Notes under the pieces: model-generated | The model's database searches: none | The model's input: only the letters and a program-made list of their open reading frames with translations | What the model was told of the DNA's origin: nothing | Position numbers and translations under genes: made by a program | Assembly (NCBI GenBank): GCA_037576195.1 | Contig: CM075101.1 | Location: 46,004,001-46,068,000 of the forward strand | From: Phytoseiulus persimilis | Lineage: Eukaryota; Arthropoda; Arachnida; Mesostigmata; Phytoseiidae | Direction: 5' to 3' | DNA length: 64,000 nucleotides | Part shown: piece after piece, positions 36,475 to 48,993 of the stretch | How positions within the stretch are numbered: position 1 is the stretch's first letter | Layout of the letters: the number at the start of each line of letters is the position of its first letter

Positions 36475-39400
36475 ATAACAGTTTCGCTCTACCGATTAGC
36501 TCCTTCGAGCTGGCTAGGACTCGTTTCTGTCGTACAGCTGGCTCGGTGAGCCCTGGAACGCTTGATCGTAGAAATCAGAGCACCGGAGTGATTTCGCGAG
36601 ATTTCTCTTACATTAGTTTATATTTATTAGATGATTCAAGATCTCCTCGTCCATCGCCGTTTTAAGCTCGGACCCTATCGTGGTCCCTCCCAGTTAACGA
36701 ACCGGTAGCACCTGCAGCCTCCAAGAGATACCTGAGGCCCGTTCGAAGTCGTTCCCGCGAGTTGTGCAAGAGTTTCAGTTCTGCTCTCCCGCGACTGACT
36801 CAAACCCGCGTGGCATCGACGGTGAGATCGTCGGGACCTTGGATCGTTCGCGAGATTGAAGGATGGGTCCGGGGATGCAACCAATTCATGCTCATCAATG
36901 ATCTAATTTATTCGTTGGGAAACGCGCGGGAGCATCGACGAAATAAAGCACACCGAGCGATCCCATGGATCAGAGTTTCTCAACGTTATCTCCCCTGTTC
37001 TCCTTGAGCAGGGTCAGTAACTGTGGAACATATGGATTGGAAACGGCGTCCCAGATATCCAGCTCGAAGAGGACACCGTTAACTGACTCAGACTTCCTGC
37101 TAACAAGCTCACATGGAGTCCATCGGTGATTATAGCTGCAGGGCCAGGATTTTATCCGTATCAAGGCTCGCTATGTCCAAGCTCAGTGAGTGATCCCACA
37201 TTCCCTTGTGCACACGTGAGTCGGCACAGACATTTAGGAAGGGGCAGCGAGAAACCTACCTCCTCGCGAGCTCAGGAAGCCATCTCCTATCGAGGAATTC
37301 TTCACCCTGAACTGATAGGAGATCAGTCCTGATACGCATTGTACGATTCTGTCAACATCTCGGGCCCTCTGAGAGCTCCTTTGAGATTATTCAGCTATTT
37401 TTCAGGATAGTGATCCAGAATAATGGCATTGCCACGGAAGGAACAAGAGTGGCACACTCCATTGATGTGACATCCTCGCGGGATCTCTTCCCCTGGAATT
37501 CGATGTAATCTTCGCATAGCTCCTAGGTGCTGACTATCCAGGATCTTTGGTTGACATTATCTTCAGCTTGAGGGAACTTTTCGGTGTAAATATGGATTTC
37601 TCAACAATCAGCACGATGTACCCGAATTTCGTCACGACCTTTGGACGCGAAATTTATCTTTTCAACGTCTCCTCGACAGCTCAACGGAGTTTTCCCTCAG
37701 TGAACTGAATCGAACAGTTATTCATGCCTTATGGTCTATGTCAACCCACTCTATCTGAGTCAAGATGAGTTTCCCCGGATGCAGCGCAGCGAATTTCATT
37801 CTGTTGCACGGTTTTGTTCTCTGCGTGAGTACTCCTCATCTTAACGAACTACAGGGTCTCTGAATAGAGGCAACCGTCCATTGCTGCACCTGTAACGGCC
37901 GGGAAGAAGAACGCTCTACAAAAATCAATATGCGAGTTCAGTTGGCACGCAGGCGGGCAGCTCAATGGGTTCGACTCCCCGAATGAAGCTGCGGGACAAG
38001 CAAGACATTATTCTTGGTGCTGATGAGAGGTTTCCCAATTTCATTATTAGATCCTCATCTGTATTCGAAAAGTTTCCTATTCTCGTGGAATGCACAAAAA
38101 TGTCCGAACTGAGCAACCCCCCTTCGAGAGATCATCCGTATCAGCGTCAGCCGCTTCCGATGGACTAGAGTAGCTTTCGGCTCAAAATAGGAAATTTCGA
38201 AGTCGCCCAAGAGTCAGCTCCCAATCATGCCTGAGAGAATCCTCGTTTGGCTTGTATAGCAAAGTTATTTCATCTGCCGTTTTGACTCCCCCGTGGACCC
38301 GACAAAATGCTCCATGATTGCTTCTTTCGGTGTTTCGTCCGACTCTTCGTGGTACGGCTCGAATAGCATAACCTCTGTATCCCAGAGAGGAGTGATGTTT
38401 CCTGGCTCTTGTGCAGAAGGAATTGACGCTGCAAGACACATAGCTGAATTCTGTGAAGATTTATTCTTGCCATGATACCACATACGTTGCCTTTTCTGGT
38501 TGACGTCCTCTAGCGACGGGTTCATCTGAGCTCTGTGGTAGTGCACCGTGTCGACCAAGAGCTCACCGAACGATACGGATTCCGATGTGCCCGTCGGCCT
38601 TCTCGATGCCCACCTACTCGACTGGATGAATATCAGACTGTGAATGTCCACCGACCGTTACTCCGCCTTTCCTTCCCAGATCGGAAACTTGTTCCTCTTG
38701 AACCTCGCTGGAGGCAATCAACCCTCAACCATGCTGGTCAGTACTATAGCATACATCACCATGTGATCGTCAGTGAAGTCTTCTCTCGACTTTCATCTAC
38801 ACCATTCGTCCACTTAACTTTTTCGTTGGAGATCGGCCCGCCGGACGCACGAGCATGAGTCGCCATGAGTCCCACTGTCCTCACGCGGTGCCTGTCGGAG
38901 ATGTGACGCCAGTCTTCCTAGTTGTTTTTGCTCTGTACAAAATATCACAGCACATTGAGTTCACACTCTCTATAATAGTAAGCCAGTGATACACTTATTT
39001 CATCGAATCTCTGTTTCTCATCAAAAGGTGAGTCTAAGGTGAGCAATACTTGATCCTCCGCCGGGATCACCTCTCCGAGCGGCCCGTACATTCCCTCTCG
39101 GACATTCTTGTAGTTCTCCGCCGTTCAGTGTGGGCTGGGGATGTATTTTGAAACATTTTCCCTCACCTTTGGAGCTTTCTGACGCAAGCTATGTCTGAGC
39201 AGAGGTCGGGTATGGATTTAACCGGGAGTAACCGAACAAAAATCAGTCAAAAGATAAGCTGTGATTCTATTTCGCGAATACAGCTCGGTTGAGGTTTTTG
39301 AGTTTTCGCCGTATCACTCAATCGAACCTCCCTTTTCTGAGTTCTCCTTTATTACTCCCGACCATTCACTCTGCATTCACTTCCATTAAAGATTCGGCAT

Positions 39401-40859
39401 TCGAGTCTCGATTGACATCATCTTTTCGACCCCATGGTGAGCCGCCTGTCCCGTGGTCAATAGTATCCCGCTATTAGTCCCCGCGAGACTCACTAATGCT
39501 TATGAGAATCAAAGTTCGGGAATATTCTCGGTGTGCGAGTGTTTCAATGCAGATTAACCTGAAGGCTACAATCATTTTCCAATGTTTCTCGCGTATGGCG
39601 CACCTGGAGCACAATAAATCCGAAGTAGGGAGATGGACCGAAAAAGTGTCAGTTACGAATGCTCTCACCTGGTTCAGTCGAAAAATAGAGCCATTCACCC
39701 TTCCTTTCAGGAATGCTCGGAAGACGTGGGCCTGGTCTGCCTCCAAGATCCGAGCTTGACTCATCAAAATAGAATCTGAGCTTTCTGAAACATTGGAGCC
39801 ACGAACATTTCCAGAACAGCTCGATGACATGTGCGCATGATACGAGAAAACACCCTACACGAATACCATACACCATTCGAGCTCACCATATCGAGTACGG
39901 AAGCCTGATCACCTCCCGACTGATACTCCGTGAGTCGAATGCAAACTCTACTCCGTTTTGGTTCCAAGATAGCCAGAATAATCCGAGATATTGGAGATGA
40001 GAACTCGCATTGTCTGTACTGGCGGATATTTTATTGTCCCTCTCCAATCATCTGAGCGGAATCACTCAGGGAAGTCCTTGTAGGAGTTCCATTACGATGA
40101 AGGTTTCTCCGAGCTGATGGGAGAGATCAATGGAGGTGGAGAGATGACAGGTCTCTTCTTCGCCAGCGTTGTCAACACTATCAGGGGAGCCGTGACCCGC
40201 CGCTGTTCACATATCCGGAATGAGGGAGTCAGGAACACACTCATGGCTAGTTAGCTGGCTATCTCTCATGCAAGATTACTTGATAGAGAGAGATCTCGTC
40301 GAAGCAGCTGGAATTCTCCTCATCTTTGTGCCCATGCTTGAAGTCAGCCCCTCAGCTCCAGAACTGATCTCCCCGGGGCCGTGTTAGAAGTGGATTCTTC
40401 TTGAATCATCAAATAAATATCTCCAAGAACGGGGCTCGGGCCTGAAATACGATTCAGGTGATTGTAATCAACTTCGTATCTCCATTCCAGTTGTAGTATT
40501 TTTTCGCGTAGACAAGGCTGACGCGAAGAATCAGCGTTCGGCGGAGGTTCGGTCTGGAATCTCTCAGGTCCAAGGAAATTCAGGGAGACCAGTCCGAAGA
40601 ACTCAACGGACTCGCTATCGATCCCGGCGTTTCCTCACTCACCGCTGACGGCGCGGGGAAGGATTCCGGGGAAGAGCTCCCTAATTCCAAGGACCATTTC
40701 GTTCCACGGGATTATTAGACGGCGACGACCGCTTCGAAACGAACAATCACAGCTCCGCATAGGATCGAGTCATTGAATCGTTGAGAAATGGTGACTACTC
40801 CGTGATTAGGGGCAAAAACGCGTTCTGTTACGAGCAATTCAGATTGAGAACTCGTCACA
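36475..40859. other. Gap between SLC46 copies 3 and 4
   Basis: Frames up to 129 codons on both strands, none recognisable. The first few hundred bases should be the 3' UTR of copy 3, and the last few hundred the promoter and 5' UTR of copy 4. AATAAA at 36942-36947 is a possible but distant polyadenylation signal. Confidence 0.5.
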
Positions 40860-43259
40860 ATGGAGTCGGAGGTAGATGTGGATGAAAAATCGCAAGAAAC
40901 GTCCAGGCTGCTCTCGGCGAGCTTCACAAGTTCTCAGGTTCGTTTGGAATTCTCTTTCCAAGTATATTCCTATGGAATTTCCGGGCGCTCTGCGCACTCT
41001 TCATTCAGAGAACTCATAGCCAAACGCTTTGACGAGAGGTTCTGGCTGGTTGAACTTGGTGTTGCCTCATCTTCCAGCGAGCTTCTTTTGGTGGGACTCA
41101 GGGATCCGAAGACGATGTCGAACGATTGGAAGAGAGGCTCCGTGTTGAGAAGTACCATTCGCAGAAGTTCGTCCGCAGATATTTCTTGGAACTGGTTCTT
41201 TTCTTGTACACTCTCGCGACACAGCTGCACCTCGTCCCTCTGATCAGTTTCATGGGAAAAAAGGCTTGTATCAACAACTACCACCTCAATGAAACGTATT
41301 GTGAAAACTTCGAAAACGGCGACGAAATGATAAAAAATTCCATCCTCGCTGACACTCAAGTTTACGGATTGTTCAGGGAAGCCGTCGGGAATATTCCAGG
41401 TGAGTTGATGTGAACAGGCTTTAGGAGCGGAATCGCTCAGATAACCCGGGAGGTGAACTCCCGTTGCTGATCTCGCTTTCTTCTCTCTATGAAGGAGCTA
41501 TAGCTGCCCTGGCGGCAGGGAGATATCTCACTCGGTACGGCTTCAGAGCGCCCCTGATATTGACTCTAATTGGGAGTATTTTGACTTGTATCGCTCAATT
41601 GTACTTCGTGGTGCGGATCTCCACTCCTCTGGTTTGGAATGTCCTGGCCGAACTCCCGGGGTCGATAACGGGTAAGTAGGCTGAAGAGATGTGAGTTCAT
41701 TTTACAAACCGTGGAAGTAGATTTTCCAAATGCTTCACCACATATCGTTCTCAGCAGTATTTTTGTGTAGTCTTTCATTCTATCAAATGATCGCGAACGC
41801 AATCCCACAGGGGGAACTATTATGATGTTGACTGCCGGCTACACCTATGTCGCAGTGATGGTCCCTCACTCCCTCTACATGTATCGGATTACCATGGTCA
41901 GTGTCTTCGTGGGAGTAGCTGTTCTCCTGGCAACCTTCATAGGCGGAGCTCTTGCCACGGCTATTGGAATTGCCGCCCTCGAAGTTTTTTGTGCTGTTCT
42001 TCTCGCGATCCCGACAATCATGGTGATACTTTTCTTCAAAGACATCGGTACGTTCCATGGGACTAAGACTCTCAGCCCCCTTCCTTCTCGACTGGTGAGA
42101 TCATCTTTTCGAGCGAAAATTGTCGAATTCTTCCAGATGTCCCGTCCGTGAACAGAGACGACAGTTGGCGCGAAGCGATATGGGTGAGCCTGAAAGAAGG
42201 TCTCAGAAACGGCGTGACCTCCGTCACGAAAACGCGCCCGGACAGGCGAAGAGAACAGATCACAGCCGTGCTCATCTGTTTCATATGCGCCTACGTTGGG
42301 CTCTCTTTATCACGTGAGTTCCAATAAGCTGATATCTTGCCTTAGAAGGGAGCAACTGCTTCGCGAGAGAATCAGGGGAGAATCCTGAAAGATCGGAGTT
42401 CCAGCTCAGTCCTCATGTCCACAAATGAGCAGAAGGCATTATGAGCATTCTTTGTACCGACAGACAACGACTTCGCTTTCAACTACGCTAGGAGTGTGCT
42501 CAATTTGAATCAAGCGGAGTTCGGAACCCTGAGCGGAATCTCATTAGGTGCCAGCTTTATGTTGGTGATTCCCGGCATACTCATAGTGCAGAAACTGGGA
42601 GTCAGTCACCCGGTCGTCATCGCAGTCGGCTCTGCGTTTTTCGTCGTCAAGTTTGCCTTCTTGACGCTCTCGGAGTTTGCCACGATATTCTACTACACAC
42701 GTGAGTTGATAACTCCAATGCTCCTCAGATTTCATCCAGAATCTGGTTCACATATGTGGCACCATGTTCCGAAGCACGTGGGAGCTCATCATGCTTCAAG
42801 AGCTTGCTTGAACTTTCGAGGGGGAGATTGTAACGGAAGCTCAATATTCTTCCCTAGAACTCGTCGTTGGTTTCCCGTTCTACATATCTTTGATCTCGAT
42901 GCGGGTGTACATAACTGAGCTCCTGGACCTCGAAGATGTTCCAGTCTTCATGGCCTTGCTAGCTTCGATTGAGAAACTGGTCCCTCTTGCCAGTGGTGCG
43001 CTAGCCAGCAGTCTCTTCTATGTAACCAGAGACACTTTCCCTGGCTTTGCTTATCTGATTGTCACAATGGTTTACGTCATTCCAGTCATCCTTGGAGTGT
43101 GAGTTAACCCCTGACTGAGTCGATATCACTCACCGTCTATGTTTGTTTCCAATGGTTCCGTACGTATACAGAGAAGTTTGATAATTGTCTCGAGCTTTTT
43201 CCAGGTACTGTGGATTAATCCTCAAGTGGAACAAGCGAGATGAATACGAGCAACTCTAG
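40860..43259 (+). CDS. SLC46-like MFS transporter, array copy 4
   Basis: SLC46-type transporter, the most compact copy. Exons: 40860-40937, 41102-41399, 41495-41671, 41811-42047, 42137-42313, 42464-42700, 42858-43098, 43205-43259; 499 residues. Exon 1 (MESEVDVDEKSQETSRLLSA...) is acidic, ends CTCAG at a GTTCGT donor in phase 0, and the 164-bp intron makes this the best supported first exon of the array. Exon 2: GSEDDVERLEERLRVEKY, then KFVRRYFLE and TM1, with Cys in the first loop at KKACINNYHLNETYCENF. Exon 3: GRYLTRYGFRAPL. Tail YCGLILKWNKRDEYEQL. It shares loop and TM features more with copy 1 than with copies 2 and 3. Same-strand neighbours point to serial duplication. Confidence 0.93.
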
Positions 43260-45794
43260 CAGTGCTCCTCTTCAGATCCGAATTCGCCTATTCTAATCGC
43301 CGGTGACGGGCCCCGGACTTACCTCACTCCACCGAACACCCAACCCATGTTCTGAACCCATTTCTGAGAGCTGCTCCCTTGAAATCCGCAGCGGATGATG
43401 AGCCACGAATTAGTTGATGTCTGCCGAATAAGCCGACGCTCATAAACTTATTTTCTCGATCTCTACTTGTATCCGACACTCCGTTCAAACACCCGACCTT
43501 GGTCGAGTCAGAATGGTTGGCTTCAGTACTTATCAGGGTCTGGAAACGCTTCTGCGGTGGATGAGGCCATCGATGAATAAAAGACCGGCAGAAGGCAAGC
43601 GCTCACTTTCGGCAAGATGTCTGACATGCAGGTCCGCGTTTTGGAAGATGAACATTCCCTCCCCGAGCGGAGTTGTCGGCATTTTTTGGCCGATGTAGGT
43701 CAACTTTGAGAATTCTGTCAACGGAACTCGCTAGCCTCGTTGTTCTTCTTCTGCTTCGCCACTATGAGGGTGCTCAACCAGATCGAGAGCGAATATTTGA
43801 TCACTTCCGAGCCACGGTCTAAGCGTGGGGCAGTACGGGAAGTACCTATTAGACCGGCGGACACGAATAAAATTCTTTTCAGTTTCTCCTTTTCCAGGGA
43901 ATCCCGATAAATGATGAGCTGAGCCAACAAACGAGCACTCCCGACGGCGAAAGCTAGAGAATTAACCTGGAAAATCGAAGATATGGCTCCACACAATATC
44001 TTCTGTACAAGCCCGTGAGCCACCACGACGCGCATTAGGAGACACAAGGATGAGCGCGAAGATGTCATGTTCAGAATTCCGGTCCCAAGAGGGTGCCTCA
44101 CCCGTTTGAGAAACCTTCGCGAGCCACGTTGTCAGCTTCTCTCACCTGTGAGCCGAGCAAACATTTCCAGAGCGGCCGCTGACCCAGTCACTAGCCATGC
44201 TGGTCGAAGTCAGGAGAGCACGTTAGGACTATGCGGAGGGAGAAAACCGTGGTCAATATTCGCGACCGCTGCTTGAGGACCAGAACTATATCGAGAAGGC
44301 CGAGATGACCGGAGTCGATAGGAAGCAACGCATTTACCGAATTTTTCCATGTAACTTTCCAGTGAGCCGCAGTTGGTTCACCGTTTTGGAGGAGCGTCCT
44401 CACAGACGACACTGAACTTCAGCTCCCTTCACTCCAAGCATTCGGCGGCAGAGGCGGCGTGGGAAGCATCGACAAGCACAAGGGTTCTCCGACGGTCAGA
44501 CCATTCTCGTGTTCGCCGACCTCTTTGCCTGGAGCCAGAAATAGAAGCCGAACATTCCTTGAAGCAAGCATTGGAAACTCGAGTCACCTCTCATGGAGTA
44601 ACGAAACATTCTCTGGGAGGGGGCTCACGAAAAATTCTCGAAGTCAATGACTTGATCGAGGAAACAAGAGAAGGCCTATTCGCTGTCATCGGTCAGAGCT
44701 GCTCTCGGGAGTATGCGTTTGCCATGCTCTCTTCAGCTCGTAAGAAGTCGGACTAAGGCGGCCGGGATCGGCTCGCCGACTCCTCCTTTGCGACGCCCCG
44801 ACACCACGCCGGCTTTGACCTGTTTCTTCCACCAGATTCCTTCTCCTGACGAACTCGACCGTTTCTAGATGAATTTCTCGGATTCGATCGCCTCCTTGAA
44901 GTAGAAGCCATAGTCTGCCGAGGAACGTCAATTGATTCTAGGACTCGCTTCCGGAAGACGCGAGCGCTCCTGGAAATATTCATAGGGTTCAAAATCCACC
45001 TCTGTTCTCAAAATTCGAGGTGCCGTTATTGGAGCTCTCCAGCGGTCGCCATATACCGCCTCAGATCCAAAACCATCTCCCATCGTGTTTCGAGGGCGAC
45101 TGAAAATATTGCGCCACCGGGTAACCGTGAATTCCATTTTTTCCGGAATCGTGGTGACCGAACAATTTGCGATAAATTGTGATTTGAAACTAGGAAGCTG
45201 TCACATAGGTTGGTGTGAGTAGAGGTCGACGATTGGGAATTTGTCAACCGTTTCTCCGAATTCGCTCCCATTTTTCTCCTATACACATCTTTCGGATTTT
45301 CTTGACAGGACTGTTCCTGGCAACAACCGTGTGTTTCGGAGCCACAGAGTCTGAGCTGGAGGGGATCGAGGGTCAGCTCACACACTCCCCGATTGGCAAC
45401 TGTGAACTTCCTGCTCAGCGACTGTCTTTCTTGATCTCTTGTAGTTCAGAGCCTGTGCCTTCATATGACACGAAACTCATAACAGGAAACAGTCCTGTCA
45501 TTGGTCTACATTCTCCCGAGTTCATGTTGATCTGGCTCACGCTGGAGCGGAGATGAGGAATCGAACAGAACAAAAATCACGGAAATCCAAAGAATCGATG
45601 TCAAAGAAAGAGTGGAGGAAGCTCGGAGAAACGGTCGAAAGATTCGGAATCCGCGACCTCGACTCACCCCAGCCCAGGTCACAGCTTCCTCCTTACGTTC
45701 CGGCTCTCGCGCTGTGTAACTCGCATGGCTCGAAGATCGAATCGCAACTTGAGCAAATCCGAATGGTGCTCCGGTCTCCATTGAGAGCGAACTA
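43260..45794. other. 3' region of SLC46 copy 4 and following gap
   Basis: After the probable 3' UTR, frames on both strands reach 127 codons. The minus-strand frame 43718-44101 has a moderately hydrophobic centre (FQVNSLAFAVGSARLLAQL) but no recognisable signature. No exon chain found. Confidence 0.45.
43576..43581 (+). terminator. Possible polyadenylation signal for SLC46 copy 4
   Basis: AATAAA 317 bp beyond the stop of copy 4. Reasonable location, weak evidence on its own. Confidence 0.35.
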
Positions 45795-46564
45795 CGGGGG
45801 GCATTCTTTAGTCGGGAATTTGAGAGCCCGATCTCGTTCTGGTCATACTCTTGTCAATTGTTGAATTCCTTCCGATAGGGGATTCCGAGGCGGTAACTTC
45901 AGTTCTCCATTGAAAGGAGCTTCATATGAAGGGAATTGCGGCCAGGCTTCGAGAATAACCTCTTCGATTTCGAGGTCTTCGTAGTATTTATCGGCAAAAC
46001 GTCAATTTTCTTCGGATTGAACTCGCCAAGCCGCTTGCGACGCGAAGATGGAAGCCGGCCGTTAGTCAGAAAACCGGCACGAGTCATTTCATTCCCTCGA
46101 AACATGGCAAGTGATCGCATCAGGAGCGCATCAAGAATTTCCCTGGTGTGAATGGTGGTTCACTGAGTGAGCTTGATTCCCGGTGAGAAAATCGTCGGCT
46201 CGACCCTGCATTCCAATATTGGGATGATTCGTCCATTTCTGAGTTGTATTCACTTAGGGAGATAGCTCCGAATTCGCCTCGTTGAGAAGTCACGACAGGA
46301 AAAGCGACGAAAGCGATATCAGCAAATAGGCACTGCCTCGGAAGGGTCCGAGGCGATCAGATTTGACGTTACCTCGATGCTTTTTGCAGAACCTCGAAAC
46401 AAAGGGATCATTTCAAAAGCCCTGGTCGCAATTCCCATCGTTCAATTGAAAACTGAAACGACCGCCTCGAAATCCTCAATCGACAACTCCTCGGAGAAGA
46501 ATGACGGAGTCATGGCCGAAACAATATTTGGCTCCATAGTTATCGATTAGGAAATGCCACTCTG
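45795..46564. mobile_element. Foldback element, family 1, copy 2
   Basis: The left end carries AGTCGGGAATTTGAGAGCCC, then sequence ending in GATTCCGAGGCGGT; the right end gives, in reverse complement, GGCCATGACTCCGTCATTCT and GATTTCGAGGCGGT. The middle (about 46100-46330) aligns with the middle of the copy at 32363: TCAAGAATTTCCCTGGTG, CCCGGTGAGAAAAT and GCCTCGTTGAGAAGTCACGA have counterparts there. So it is the same family, shorter and more diverged. Possible flanking TAC on both sides; not firm. Confidence 0.75.
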
Positions 46565-46899
46565 TACATCTATTTCATGCCGGAATCCGAGTCAGCATCA
46601 ACGAGTTGAACTGGAACTAGTTGTCCAGTTTCCGCCAAAATGGTTTCTCAAACTCATTTGCGTGCCAGCAAAGTATTAGGTAAGCATTGAGAAACATGAT
46701 TTCCCGAGTCATGCTCCCGATCTGAAGGTCCTTCTATGGGCCGACCTTAACCGCTACGCTGTGTTTGATCAGACCACCTTTTGGCGATCGGCAAGCCGAT
46801 AGAAGGCTACTATCGAGTGGATTGTGTGCTCCGGATCGATAATGGATCGTTCAAAAAACAGCGAAATTGTTTGAGATCACAGTGTTCCTCTGCATCAGC
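46565..46899. other. Upstream region of the secreted-protein gene
   Basis: No coding region. This should hold the promoter and 5' UTR of the gene starting at 46900. No core promoter element stands out. Confidence 0.5.
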
Positions 46900-48332
46900 A
46901 TGAAGAGTTGTGTGATTCTAGTCGTATTTTTAAAGTTCGCCCACTGCGAAGACCTAGGTTAGTTTCTGGAAAATGGAGAAGAGAGTGCTCGAAATTGGGC
47001 GCGTAACCTGTAACTGTACGAGACAATGTTTTCCTGAACTGAATGTTTCCATTGAGTGATGGTTTCCCCGTTCAAGTCGACGCCGACATCCGAGCTGCGG
47101 ATACATTCGTCGATGGAGTTCTCGATGAACTGCGGTACGATCCCGAGATGAAAGAAAAACTCGATCCGATGCCCCTGACTAAGTTCGGGGAGGGCTCGTA
47201 TGAGATAACGAATGGGAAGGTTTTCAACATGTTGGGCTTCATGCGGAGTGGAAGCAGCAGCATACTATATTCTGGTGACCGTGAGTATTCCGAGATTCGT
47301 TGCTCACTCGAAACAAAATCCGGCTAATTGGTACACCACTCAATACGTATTGATTGCTATACCAGCCGGATATTTCTCAGGGGTGTCGGTTGTCATATCT
47401 ACGCCAATCGCGGTGCAGGACGTGTTCTTCACCGGGAGGCACATGTATTCGAAAGCCTTCGTCACAATCAGAGGAGATATCGAAGCCAAGATACAGAAAA
47501 TAGACGCGAGCTCCATCGTAAGGATGCCTTTGAAAGGGGGAACATCAGCGAAACTGGAAAGTCTCATGGTGAGGATCCTTTCACGCCTCTTGATGACTTT
47601 TTTGTACTCCTCATATACCCTCATGCCACAAACACGACTCACAATGCTACTCTGACCATGTATCGCTCACAAGGGAATCGCACAACCTCCTGGTGGGATC
47701 TGGGGTTCTTTGTTGTCTGGTTCTTTTCTATGAGCTTTTCAAAAAATCTGTCGTCGAAAATTCCTCTTCCCGCTTCCCTGATCCTTCGACTGCAGTTCTC
47801 AACTTCATTTTCTCAGTCATCGATGATTGGGCTCATGCACTGAGCTTGCGCTCCACCCGCGTTAGTGAGGAATCGAAGTTGAGAACTGGAGTGAGAGGGT
47901 GATGGAGGCGGGGGAGGAAACTTTTGACAACGGATTTCCTCAGGATTCGATGGAAAAGTACTCGTTTACGTAGGTTCCGATATCGTGACCCACATGAGGT
48001 CGTGCCATTGCATCGTCAGCTCAATTGTTCATGGCCATGTTACCTCGCAGGTTCTGAAGATGCACGGGCTAGAAATCACCAAAATCACGGGCCTTTCTCG
48101 TGCTTTCAATTGGCTCTTGAAGATCCTAGCGAACCGAGTTGCGAAGCAGTTTCAGGAGAAAATCGAGTACGCGTTCGAGAAAGAAATCACTCCAAGCTTC
48201 GAGAAAACTCTCAATGGAAGACACTCTCCACCCATGAACGGCTCTGCAGAGCTGACGGAAACGCCGTTTGAGGGCGAACTCCACAGCGATAGCCCAAACC
48301 TCAGCATGGGATACGGGCCGTATGTGGGCTGA
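46900..48332 (+). CDS. Secreted protein, possible group 7 allergen/TULIP fold
   Basis: Probable exons: 46900-46957 (signal peptide MKSCVILVVFLKFAHCEDL), 47077-47280, 47381 to about 47568, 47944-48332. Exon 2 reads VDADIRAADTFVDGVLDELR directly after the signal in matching phase. Exon 3 has FVTIRGDIEAKIQKI, an alternating beta-strand pattern. Exon 4 has LEITKITGLSRAFNWLLKIL, then ANRVAKQFQEKIEYAFEKEI. A strand ending at a Gly-Leu followed by an amphipathic helix is typical of arthropod lipid-binding TULIP proteins such as the mite group 7 allergens (Grp7_allergen). The exon 3/4 join is unsettled: the strong GTGAGG donor gives the wrong phase for exon 4, while a weaker donor 8 bp earlier (AAA-GTCTCA) fits. 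The family call is by pattern, not by identity. Confidence 0.55.
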
Positions 48333-48993
48333 TAGTCCACCATGTTGGTCCTCTGACTCCCCAGAATCGGATAGAACACGATCCTGATAACGCTCGCCGT
48401 ACGGAACGAATAAAATCTCGAGGATAGCAACATCCATGGACACCTGCTCGATTCATCTCTCAGAATGGTGGAGACACATCTGATAGCCTCCTAACGGCAG
48501 GAGATGTGAAACTCATGGATAGGTACCTGGATTCGGGAGAGTAAAGCTGAATTTCGTAACAGCGGCATTCTTTGAACCTCGGGAGCCCTGGGAGTTGAAC
48601 TCCGAGGACGGATCAGCTTCGTGGACCCGCGTCGTGACTCTGGCTTCCACAATGGATAACGTGCGGTGAGACCTGAGCGCCGGCAAACCACAATTGCCCT
48701 CGGTCAGCAGAGATGGCAGTCGTCGCTACTTAGTAATTTGTTTCATGTTCCTCGAACAACGAAGCCTGTACCTGGCCGCTGAGAGCACCGGGTATGAGAA
48801 GGACTTATCAGATAGGCCCGGAGTGTGAGTGCATATCTGGTCCCAGAAAAACATCGGGAAAGTCGCAATGATGCACTATCATCTTAATTCTAACATTCGC
48901 CGAAACGTTTCACGTCTCCAAGACGCGTTTCGCGAGTTCCCTCAGGTCCCAGATGTTGTGCTCCTTTCAAACTTCGCAATCATTGCTTTGTAG

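Noticed and set aside
37930-37990. tRNA-like B-box (GGGTTCGACTCCCC)
   Set aside because: The possible A-box lies too close for an anticodon arm, and no acceptor stem pairs.
48745-48791. Candidate first exon (MFLEQRSLYLAAEST) for the gene at 48994
   Set aside because: The GTATGA donor leaves phase 2, but the next exon needs phase 1.
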